A stretch of DNA of 5,161 nucleotides. Origin: Hyphomicrobium sp. (lineage in GTDB: Bacteria > Pseudomonadota > Alphaproteobacteria > Rhizobiales > Hyphomicrobiaceae). Under the pieces are notes generated by a model. That model made no database searches and had not been told where the DNA came from. It saw only the letters and a list, made by a program, of their open reading frames with translations. A program made the position numbers and the translations under genes. The DNA is taken from assembly GCA_030598645.1 (NCBI GenBank), contig JAUVPN010000205.1, positions 1 to 5,161 on the forward strand, given 5' to 3'. This document shows, in pieces, positions 1 to 5,161 of this stretch. Each line of letters begins with the position of its first letter. The first letter of the stretch is position 1.

Positions 1-231
1 CCGTCAAATCTCCGCCATTGTCGTGGCCTAAATGCACAATCCACAATCTTATCCGGTTTATGTCGCGTCGAAAGGGAACCAGCGTTGCAGTTGGTTGGAT
101 TGGATATAGACGCGAAGGATTTTGCTGGGTAGAGGATTCCATGAATGGTACCGGTAATTGAGGAGTCGAGGCCGCAGGGTAAGTACGCCGGCCGCCGGAA
201 AACAGCGGGTATTCAACGGGGGAACGTCGCC
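1..231. other. Upstream region with no supportable gene
   Basis: The first codons of the forward frame beginning at position 2 end in a TAA at 29-31 (reading RQISAIVVA, then stop). This could be the tail of an upstream gene, but nine codons are too few to identify or even establish it. I see no tRNA, no strong hairpin with a T-run and no convincing -35/-10 pair. TATAGA at 105-110 has TTGCAG at 85-90 only 14 bp away, which is too close for a normal sigma-70 promoter. A T/G-rich run with repeated TTGG lies at 91-103. The promoter of the lipoprotein gene is presumably here but cannot be placed. Confidence 0.3.
218..224 (+). promoter_or_regulatory. Ribosome-binding site choosing the GTG start of the lipoprotein
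   Basis: GGGGGAA lies about 8 nt before the GTG at 232. It supports that start over the in-frame ATG at 145. The ATG at 145 also has a purine-rich AGAGG at 131-135, so the ribosome-binding site alone does not decide the matter. The signal-peptide geometry of the product favours 232. Confidence 0.45.
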
Positions 232-1269
232 GTGACGACCTTTGAAACTGCTGCGGCTTGGCGCAAAGGAAAGCCGATCGCACTTGCACTATGTGCAGGT
301 CTGATGACTTTCGGACTCGCCGGCTGCGAAACGGGCGCAACACTCTTTGGATCATCGAGTGAGACGCCAACAGCTGCCGTGGCTAACCAGCCTCCGGCCA
401 GCAACCAGCCTGCAAAGATAGCTATTGCGCCCGTCATCGGACCACCGAAGAGCGTGTCGGCTGCTCTTCAGACGCAGCTCAGTGCTGCGCTGGAGAAGCG
501 CAACATCCGGGTCGCCAAGACCCCGCAGGATAAGGCTCCGTACACTCTCAGAGGCTACGTAGTCTCCGCCAAAGAAAAGAGTGGCGCAAAGACACGCGTC
601 TCCTACATCTGGGACGTGACAGATTCCACGGGCAAAGGCGTACACCGCTTCACCGGAGAGGAAGTCGCAACATCGGGCAAGAGCGCTGATCCCTGGGCCG
701 CGATAACTCCAAAAGTCTTGGAGACGATTTCGGCCAAGACGGTCGGGTCAGTAACCGCCTGGCTTCCCACGCAAGCGGCTGCTCCGGCTGTTGCGAGCGC
801 TGCTCCGCTGGTGAAGACCGCCTCGGCAAAGCGCAGCACGGCAGCGGCCTTGCCACCACCAACATCCGGCCCAGTAACTGGCAGCATAAACCGGACAGGT
901 TCGCTCAGTACTGTTGTCCCCAGTATAGCAGGTGCACCCGGCGATGGAGGCAAGTCGTTACGATCCGCGCTACAGCGCGAGCTGCAACGCAGCGGTGTGA
1001 AGCTGGCCGCGGCGTCCTCGGCACAGACCTATACTGTCCAAGGCCGCGTCAAGATGGGGCCAGGCAAGAACGGTAAACAACCGATCACGATCGATTGGGA
1101 TGTTAAAGACCCGAGCGGCAAGAAGCTCGGCACCGTCTCGCAGAAAAACGAAGTGCCGCAGGGATCGCTGGATGGTGCCTGGGGCAAGACCGCCGATGCC
1201 GCTGCAGCAGCCGCTGCCCAAGGCATCCTGAAGCTGTTGCCGAAGTCCAAAACAGCTAGCGTTAATTGA
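232..1269 (+). CDS. Putative lipoprotein with two tandem copies of one domain; function unknown
   Basis: This 345-residue protein is predicted to be exported and lipid-anchored; its function is unknown. From the GTG at 232, the N-terminus has a basic stretch (RKGKP, residues 11-15), a hydrophobic run and the lipobox LAGC with the acceptor Cys at 32. Starting at the ATG at 145 would put 60 residues before the Cys, which is too long for a normal lipoprotein signal, so I prefer 232. After a short Ala/Pro/Ser-rich spacer come two similar domains, about residues 62-179 and 226-337, joined by an Ala/Pro/Thr-rich linker. Both copies share, in the same order, a Leu-patterned helix, YT(L/V)xG (104-108 and 267-271), WDV followed by D and GK (W127 and W289), an EV pair, a later Trp (155 and 317) and a closing LP. 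This points to internal duplication. No enzyme motif is visible. A periplasmic or outer-membrane scaffold role is only a guess. The next gene, prs, lies beyond a GC hairpin, so co-transcription is uncertain. Confidence 0.8.
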   Translation: MTTFETAAAWRKGKPIALALCAGLMTFGLAGCETGATLFGSSSETPTAAVANQPPASNQPAKIAIAPVIGPPKSVSAALQTQLSAALEKRNIRVAKTPQDKAPYTLRGYVVSAKEKSGAKTRVSYIWDVTDSTGKGVHRFTGEEVATSGKSADPWAAITPKVLETISAKTVGSVTAWLPTQAAAPAVASAAPLVKTASAKRSTAAALPPPTSGPVTGSINRTGSLSTVVPSIAGAPGDGGKSLRSALQRELQRSGVKLAAASSAQTYTVQGRVKMGPGKNGKQPITIDWDVKDPSGKKLGTVSQKNEVPQGSLDGAWGKTADAAAAAAAQGILKLLPKSKTASVN

Positions 1270-1316
1270 GCGAGCACCTAGCTTAAGTACGCTTTTTCAT
1301 CAATTCAAATGAACCC

Positions 1317-1347
1317 CGGGCCCCCGCAGTTTACAGACGGGGGCCCG
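1317..1347 (+). terminator. Perfect 10-bp GC hairpin between the lipoprotein gene and prs; weak terminator or leader structure
   Basis: CGGGCCCCCG (1317-1326) and CGGGGGCCCG (1338-1347) are exact inverted copies around an 11-nt loop. The stem begins 47 bp after the lipoprotein stop codon and ends 29 bp before the prs ribosome-binding site. The bases that follow (CTTGTTAG) are only partly T-rich, so it is not a textbook intrinsic terminator. It may end the lipoprotein transcript or form a structured element in the prs 5' leader. Confidence 0.55.
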
Positions 1348-1376
1348 CTTGTTAGAAGCCCGGTGCGATCCGTCGT

Positions 1377-1381
1377 GGAGG
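1377..1381 (+). promoter_or_regulatory. Strong Shine-Dalgarno deciding the prs start
   Basis: GGAGG lies 5 nt before the ATG at 1387 and is a near-ideal site. The alternative ATG at 1432, which would give the usual family length, has no recognisable Shine-Dalgarno sequence in front of it. This is the main reason for starting prs at 1387. Confidence 0.6.
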
Positions 1382-1386
1382 CGAAT

Positions 1387-2364
1387 ATGCCTTTTGATGC
1401 CCGTGACGGTGACGGCCGTGGTCGGCTAGCCATGAAACTCGTGGCCGGCAACAGCAACCGCCCGCTCGCCGACGCCATCTGCGCTTACCTACAGCTACCG
1501 GCCACCAAAGGGCAGGTGAAGCGTTTCGCGGATATGGAAATCTTCGTCGAGATTCAGGAGAACGTCCGCGGCCAAGACGTTTTCGCGCTTCAATCGACGT
1601 CCTTTCCGGCAAACGATAACCTAATGGAGCTGTTGATCCTCATCGACGCGTTGAAACGCGCTTCGGCGGGCCGCGTTACAGCAGTGATCCCCTATTACGG
1701 CTACGCGCGCCAGGATCGCAAGCCAGGTCCACGCACGCCTATTTCAGCCAAGCTTGTTGCGAATTTGATCGAACGCGCCGGGGCTGATCGTGTGCTCACC
1801 CTCGATCTGCACGCCGGTCAGATTCAGGGGTTTTTCGACATTCCGACGGATAACCTATTCGCTGCCCCGGTCATGGTCCGCGACATTCAAGAGCACCACA
1901 AAGGCAACAACCTGATGGTTGTCTCTCCAGACGTCGGCGGCGTGGTGCGCGCACGTGCACTTGCCAAGCGGATCGAAGCTCCGATTGCCATCTGCGACAA
2001 GAGGCGCGACCGACCTGGCGAGTCGGAGGTGATGCACGTCATCGGCAACGTGAAGGGCAAGCGCTGCATCCTAATCGACGATATTGTTGATTCCGGCGGA
2101 ACGCTGGTGAACGCTGCTGACGCACTCCTTCAGCATGGCGCAGTAGAAGTTATGGCCTATATCACGCACGGCGTGCTTTCTGGAGGCGCGGTGAACCGGG
2201 TCCAGAACTCGCGTCTACAGTCTCTGGTGATCACCGATTCTATTTTGCCCACCGCCGCAATTAAGGCGGCCAAGAACATCCGGGTTCTTTCGATCGCACC
2301 CCTCATTGGCGAAGCGATCCTGCGCACCGCGCGTGAGGAAAGCGTCTCTAGCTTGTTCTACTGA
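1387..2364 (+). CDS. prs: Ribose-phosphate pyrophosphokinase (PRPP synthetase)
   Basis: This cytoplasmic enzyme transfers pyrophosphate from ATP to ribose 5-phosphate. The product, PRPP, feeds purine, pyrimidine, NAD, histidine and tryptophan synthesis. Numbered from the internal Met at 1432 (310 residues, the family's usual length; add 15 for the ATG at 1387), the sequence shows the family signature [16 protein letters not shown] at 125-140 with metal-binding His127. It also has the ATP-side segment [14 protein letters not shown] (94-107), the flexible-loop KRR at 190-192 and the PRPP-binding loop [10 protein letters not shown] at 216-225. It is full length, with no disrupted motif. Start choice: the ATG at 1387 has GGAGG 5 nt upstream and adds 15 residues, rich in Asp, Arg and Gly; the ATG at 1432 matches family length but lacks a ribosome-binding site. 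An earlier in-frame ATG at 1309 would run through the GC hairpin and is unlikely. The gene ends 105 bp before the convergent zur. Confidence 0.96.
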   Translation: MPFDARDGDGRGRLAMKLVAGNSNRPLADAICAYLQLPATKGQVKRFADMEIFVEIQENVRGQDVFALQSTSFPANDNLMELLILIDALKRASAGRVTAVIPYYGYARQDRKPGPRTPISAKLVANLIERAGADRVLTLDLHAGQIQGFFDIPTDNLFAAPVMVRDIQEHHKGNNLMVVSPDVGGVVRARALAKRIEAPIAICDKRRDRPGESEVMHVIGNVKGKRCILIDDIVDSGGTLVNAADALLQHGAVEVMAYITHGVLSGGAVNRVQNSRLQSLVITDSILPTAAIKAAKNIRVLSIAPLIGEAILRTAREESVSSLFY

Positions 2365-2469
2365 GCGCTCCCACCAATTTGGTTTAGCCGCAAGGAGCCG
2401 AACAGGTGCTCACTCGGGGCTGACTGCGGGACTTCATACTTCTTCAAAGACGTTGAACGAGACAGAGCG
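2365..2469. other. Convergent intergenic region between prs and zur
   Basis: The 3' ends of prs (+) and zur (-) face each other here. I expected a bidirectional terminator but see no GC stem with a T-run on either strand. Only small symmetries are present: GAGCGCTC at 2363-2370, overlapping the prs stop, and a 4-bp GCGT/ACGC hairpin at 2467-2478, overlapping the zur stop. Transcripts from the two genes may therefore overlap. Confidence 0.4.
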
Positions 2470-2895
2470 TCAGGACGCGTCGTTGGGTGCCGCTGATCTC
2501 GCACAAATTTTGCAGCGGCCGCGCAGCTCCAGCGTCATCTGACGGACGTCAAACTTGGCCTTTTTTGCCAATGCGCCCAACGAATTCACTGCGTCCGTAT
2601 CGTTGAATTCGGTGACCGCGCTGCACTCGTCACAAATAGCAAATATGGCCACGCCCCGGTGGTAAGGGTGGGCACAGGCTACGAATGCATTTACTGACTC
2701 CAGACGATGCGCCTGCCCCTCCGCGATAAGCCGATCAAGCGACCGGTAGACCGTCTGAGGGGCCAAAACCGCCTTATCGCGCAGTTGATCAATCAGCTCG
2801 TAGGCGCTGACTGGCTGGCCTAGGCTGCGCAACGCCTCGATGATTAGACTGTCCTGTTCCCGCGCCGGGCGGCGCTTTTCAGTCTTATGGGCCAT
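2470..2895 (-). CDS. zur: Fur-family zinc-responsive transcriptional repressor (Zur-like)
   Basis: This 141-residue cytoplasmic DNA-binding dimer is expected to repress zinc-uptake genes when zinc is plentiful. The N-terminal winged helix covers about residues 12-66, with the recognition region APQTVYRSLDRLIAEG at 45-60. The C-terminal metal-binding and dimerisation domain follows. Two CxxC pairs, Cys88/Cys91 (CDEC) and Cys128/Cys131 (CKIC), form the structural zinc site. The four regulatory-site ligands known from E. coli Zur (His77, Cys88, His96, Glu111) have plausible counterparts in His63, Cys74, His79 and Glu96. The YELIDQLR and HRLESVNAFVAC segments also resemble Zur more than Fur, Irr or PerR. 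The ATG at 2895 gives the normal Zur length; its ribosome-binding site (AAGAG, about 10 nt upstream) is weak. Reading further upstream would overlap the rplY promoter and adds no family sequence. The gene is transcribed divergently from rplY and convergently with prs. I could not find a Zur operator in the window. Confidence 0.92.
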   Translation of the reverse strand: MAHKTEKRRPAREQDSLIIEALRSLGQPVSAYELIDQLRDKAVLAPQTVYRSLDRLIAEGQAHRLESVNAFVACAHPYHRGVAIFAICDECSAVTEFNDTDAVNSLGALAKKAKFDVRQMTLELRGRCKICARSAAPNDAS

Positions 2896-3003
2896 GATGT
2901 GAGGACTCTTTGCCTGCACGGGGCAATCTGGCAGAGTTTCAATCCTACAACAACGCCCCACAATCAGGGAGTTAAGGTCGAGACGGCGCGAATATGTGGC
3001 CGA

Positions 3004-3032
3004 TTGCCAAGCCCCCCATCGGCCGCTATAAC
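3004..3032 (+). promoter_or_regulatory. Candidate sigma-70 promoter for rplY-pth
   Basis: TTGCCA (3004-3009) and TATAAC (3027-3032) are separated by exactly 17 bp, and each differs from the consensus (TTGACA, TATAAT) at one base. Transcription would begin near 3039, giving a leader of about 96 nt before the rplY ATG. This is the best promoter match in the window. Position and orientation fit a promoter for the rplY-pth unit. Confidence 0.7.
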
Positions 3033-3048
3033 CCGGCATCTCAAGCAA

Positions 3049-3068
3049 CAGGCATGAGACGCCGCCTG
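3049..3068 (+). other. Small upstream hairpin in the rplY leader
   Basis: CAGGC (3049-3053) pairs perfectly with GCCTG (3064-3068) around a 10-nt loop, about 10 nt after the predicted transcription start. Alone it is a weak element. It is listed because it lies in the same short leader as the terminator-like hairpin at 3097-3117. Nearby GGCC copies at 3080-3083, 3098-3101 and 3107-3110 allow other pairings. Confidence 0.3.
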
Positions 3069-3096
3069 GCACCCTTGGAGGCCGCGCGGGAATTGT

Positions 3097-3117
3097 GGGC
3101 CGCATTGGCCCTTTTTT
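3097..3117 (+). terminator. Terminator-like hairpin directly before the rplY ribosome-binding site; possible attenuator
   Basis: GGGCC (3097-3101), a GCATT loop and GGCCC (3107-3111) form a perfect 5-bp GC stem followed at once by six T residues (3112-3117). That is the architecture of an intrinsic terminator, although the stem is short. It ends 3 nt before GGAGA, the rplY Shine-Dalgarno sequence, and lies inside the leader predicted from the promoter at 3004-3032. It could act as an attenuator of rplY-pth, or it could end a short upstream transcript. Chance occurrence cannot be excluded. Confidence 0.5.
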
Positions 3118-3134
3118 GTTGGAGAATTATTGCC

Positions 3135-3845
3135 ATGGCTCAGACTGAGCTCAAAGCCACGGCGCGCCCGCGTGCAGGCAAGGGGGCCGCACGCCAAGCC
3201 CGCCGCGAGGGAAAAGTGCCCGCCGTAATTTACGGCGATAGTCAGCCACCCGAGACAATCGCACTTGATTATAGGGAACTATGGAAGCAGGTGCTGAAGG
3301 GCAAATTTACGTCGACGGTTTTCGAGATCGACGTTGAAGGTAAGAAGAACCGTGTTATTCCGCGCGACTTGCAGGTCGATCCCGTCAAGGATAAACCGAT
3401 CCACGTCGACTTCCTGCGTGTCGGCAAACAGGGCCTAATCCGCGTCCAAGTGCCGGTGCGTTTCGTCAACGAGGGACAGTCTCCAGGCCTAAAACGTGGT
3501 GGTGTGCTCAATATCGTGCGCCACGACATCGAGGTCACCTGCCCTTACGACAAGATCCCAGCCCACTTCGAGGTTGACCTTCAAGGGCTCGAGATCGGCC
3601 GTTCCATCCACATCTCAGCAGTAAGTTTGCCGGAAGGCGTGACGCCGGCTATCAAGGACCGCGACTTTACGATTGCCACGATCGCCGGTCGGGTAAAGCA
3701 AGAGGAAGAAGCGGTCGCGGCGGCACCGGAAGCAGGTGCAGCAACAGCTGGCGAGGAACCCGCCAAGGCTGCTGGAGACGCGAAGGGTGCGGGCGGAGAC
3801 ACCAAAGCAGCCGATGCCAAAGGCGGCGACGAGAAAAAGAAGTAA
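3135..3845 (+). CDS. rplY: 50S ribosomal protein L25, long CTC/TL5 type
   Basis: This protein binds 5S rRNA in the central protuberance of the large ribosomal subunit. It has 236 residues, far longer than the single-domain E. coli L25, and so belongs to the two-domain CTC/TL5 type. The N-terminal L25 domain spans about residues 5-95. It carries a basic RNA-binding start (RPRAGKGAARQARREGK, 11-27, then VPAVIYG) and the conserved RDLQVDPVKDKPIHVDFLRV at 77-96. The C-terminal TL5 beta domain spans about 97-188, with RGGVLNIVRHDIEV near 121-134. The final 48 or so residues are low-complexity Ala/Gly/Glu/Lys ending in EKKK, a disordered tail common in such proteins. The ATG at 3135 has GGAGA 9 nt upstream and gives the expected MAQTELKA-type start. 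In-frame starts further upstream (such as the ATG at 3054) lack a ribosome-binding site and would translate through the terminator-like hairpin. pth follows after 70 bp, the usual pairing. Confidence 0.96.
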   Translation: MAQTELKATARPRAGKGAARQARREGKVPAVIYGDSQPPETIALDYRELWKQVLKGKFTSTVFEIDVEGKKNRVIPRDLQVDPVKDKPIHVDFLRVGKQGLIRVQVPVRFVNEGQSPGLKRGGVLNIVRHDIEVTCPYDKIPAHFEVDLQGLEIGRSIHISAVSLPEGVTPAIKDRDFTIATIAGRVKQEEEAVAAAPEAGAATAGEEPAKAAGDAKGAGGDTKAADAKGGDEKKK

Positions 3846-3915
3846 GACGGATTTGGCGCGACGCGGCCAGTGAGATCGTGCCACCCCTCAAGTCTTCCTT
3901 TTTAAGGCCGGGCCC

Positions 3916-4641
3916 ATGAAGCTTTTCGTTGGACTGGGAAACCCCGGCACCAAGTACGCTGGCCATCGTCATAACGTTGGCTTCATGGCAGTTGAGCGCA
4001 TTGGGGAGCGCCTCGATTTGGGAGCGTGGCGTCGCCGGTTCCAGGGCCACACCGCAGAGGGCAATCTCGATGGTGAGCGTGTTCTCCTGCTAAAGCCCAA
4101 TACTTACATGAACGACAGCGGGCGCGCGGTCGGAGAAGCCCACCGCTTTTTCAAGATCCCTGTCGGTGACATCTACGTGTTTCACGATGAGATTGATCTA
4201 GCGCCCGGCAAACTGAAAGTAAAAACCGGTGGCGGTAATGCTGGTCACAACGGCCTGCGCTCGATCACCGCACACATCGGCAACGACTACAAGCGCGTGC
4301 GCATCGGTGTCGGCCACCCTGGTGTTAAGGAGGCGGTGCCACACTACGTTCTGCATGACTTTGCGAAAACGGAACGCGAGTGGCTTGACCCGCTACTTGA
4401 CGCCATCGCCGATTCCTTCCGCTATCTTGCGTGCGGCAAGAGCGATCGCTTCTTATCACACGTCGCCCGCCTGATACGAGAGCAAGAGGCGCCAGACAGC
4501 ACTAACGCACCCTCAGAGGAGCCAAGTGCAGAGCCGCGCGCTGCGAGATCTGCGACCAAGCTGCCACAGCACGGAGAAGGCGACGGGTCGCTGGCTAGCA
4601 CCTTAAAAAAGTGGCTCACGGGAAGCGCTGGCAAAGAGTGA
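3916..4641 (+). CDS. pth: Peptidyl-tRNA hydrolase with C-terminal tail
   Basis: This cytoplasmic enzyme cleaves the ester bond of peptidyl-tRNAs released from stalled ribosomes, recycling tRNA. The core, residues 1-190, shows GLGNPG at 6-11 (substrate-contact Asn9), YAGHRHNVG with catalytic His19, KPNTYMN at 60-66 with Asn66, HDEIDL with Asp91 and [10 protein letters not shown] at 105-114 with Asn112. All catalytic and binding residues known from E. coli Pth (Asn10, His20, Asn68, Asp93, Asn114) have counterparts. His17, two residues before the catalytic His, stands where the family signature normally has Thr or Asn. The 241-residue length exceeds the usual 190-200 because of a polar Glu/Ala/Ser/Pro tail from about 191 that ends in a short, possibly helical segment (STLKKWLTG). 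Such tails occur in alphaproteobacterial Pth. The ATG at 3916 has AAGG 8 nt upstream. It is likely co-transcribed with rplY, 70 bp before it; ychF, often next, is not the following gene here. Confidence 0.97.
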   Translation: MKLFVGLGNPGTKYAGHRHNVGFMAVERIGERLDLGAWRRRFQGHTAEGNLDGERVLLLKPNTYMNDSGRAVGEAHRFFKIPVGDIYVFHDEIDLAPGKLKVKTGGGNAGHNGLRSITAHIGNDYKRVRIGVGHPGVKEAVPHYVLHDFAKTEREWLDPLLDAIADSFRYLACGKSDRFLSHVARLIREQEAPDSTNAPSEEPSAEPRAARSATKLPQHGEGDGSLASTLKKWLTGSAGKE

Positions 4642-4689
4642 TACTTGCCCGATCTTTGTCGCGACTGACTTTCAATGGTTTATGTTTGC

Positions 4690-4708
4690 CGTCGAGAACA
4701 CATCGACG
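4690..4708. repeat. Short inverted repeat upstream of the Rossmann-protein gene
   Basis: CGTCGA (4690-4695) and TCGACG (4703-4708) are perfect inverted copies separated by 7 bp, 40 bp before the ATG at 4749. This could be a small operator or a weak hairpin. There is no T-run after it, so it is not a terminator. The surrounding 107-bp gap after pth shows no clear terminator and only a poor promoter candidate (TTGTCG at 4656-4661, with a weak -10 around 4679-4686). Confidence 0.25.
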
Positions 4709-4748
4709 CTAATGCGGAGGCCGTTAGTCTTTGGCCAAGGAGACAAAC

Positions 4749-5161
4749 ATGTCCGGACAAACGGCGATCATTGTTGGTGCGACCGGCGCCATCGGGCGCA
4801 AACTTACTCCACTCATTGCAGCGTCAGAGCGCTACGCGAAGCTTATTATCCTGCATCGACGGCCGACACAGTTTTCCAACCTCGACAAGATCGACGAGCG
4901 CGTATTCGACTTTCTAAATTTTTCTGCACTGCCGATCGATGAGCCGGTTCAAGACGTCTTTTGCTGCGTTGGAACAACGCAAAAGAAAGCTGGCTCGCTT
5001 GAAGCCTTTCAGCACGTCGATCGCGACATCCCCATTGGACTTGCGAAGTGGGCCGCCGCCCATCAAGCGCAAACATTTGTCACGATCAGCGCCATTGGTG
5101 CGAGCGCAAGTTCTCCTAGTCCCTACATGCGCACAAAGGGCGAAATGGAAGATGGCGTTAC
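4749..5161 (+). CDS. NAD(P)-binding Rossmann-fold protein, HTATIP2/TIP30-like (partial, 3' end outside window)
   Basis: The first 137 codons are present and the frame is open to the window edge. The N-terminus is a Rossmann nucleotide-binding fold: a beta strand (TAIIVG), then GATGAIG at 10-16, the GxxGxxG loop of the extended/atypical SDR superfamily, with HRRPT at 36-40 after the second strand, suggesting NADP preference. DVFCCVGTTQKKAGS at 69-83 followed by VD at 90-91, then TISAIGAS (112-119) and YMRTKGEME (126-134), match the pattern of the HTATIP2/TIP30 (CC3) oxidoreductase-like family. Ser114, Tyr126 and Lys130 would be the SDR catalytic triad. The substrate is unknown. The ATG at 4749 has an excellent AAGGAG 6 nt upstream (4737-4742). 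It lies 107 bp after pth in the same direction and could be a third gene of that unit or have its own promoter. Because it is cut by the window, its full length and integrity cannot be judged. Confidence 0.85.
   Translation, partial: MSGQTAIIVGATGAIGRKLTPLIAASERYAKLIILHRRPTQFSNLDKIDERVFDFLNFSALPIDEPVQDVFCCVGTTQKKAGSLEAFQHVDRDIPIGLAKWAAAHQAQTFVTISAIGASASSPSPYMRTKGEMEDGV

Overview
The window looks like ordinary chromosomal DNA from an alphaproteobacterium, most likely of the order Hyphomicrobiales (Rhizobiales). It is moderately GC-rich. The ribose-phosphate pyrophosphokinase, the CTC-type L25 protein and the tailed peptidyl-tRNA hydrolase all read like alphaproteobacterial versions. The assignment rests on remembered family sequences, not on a search.

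Layout, left to right. (1) Positions 1-231 hold no gene I can support. (2) 232-1269 (+) encodes a lipoprotein of unknown function whose mature part consists of two diverged copies of one domain. (3) A perfect 10-bp GC hairpin (1317-1347) separates it from prs (1387-2364, +), which makes PRPP. (4) zur (2470-2895, -) is a Fur-family zinc-sensing repressor that converges on prs. (5) A 239-bp divergent intergenic region follows. It holds a strong candidate sigma-70 promoter (3004-3032) and, just before the rplY ribosome-binding site, a short GC hairpin followed by six T residues (3097-3117). (6) rplY (3135-3845, +) encodes ribosomal protein L25 of the long CTC type. (7) pth (3916-4641, +) encodes peptidyl-tRNA hydrolase and lies 70 bp downstream, probably co-transcribed with rplY. 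(8) 4749 to the window end (+) is the first part of an NAD(P)-binding Rossmann protein resembling the HTATIP2/TIP30 family.

Functionally this is housekeeping: PRPP supply, translation (L25 on 5S rRNA, recycling of peptidyl-tRNA) and zinc homeostasis. I found no mobile element, CRISPR array, tRNA, rRNA or defence system, and no clear sign of a new system. The points most worth a second look are the terminator-like hairpin in the rplY leader, the internally duplicated lipoprotein, and the choice of start codon for prs.
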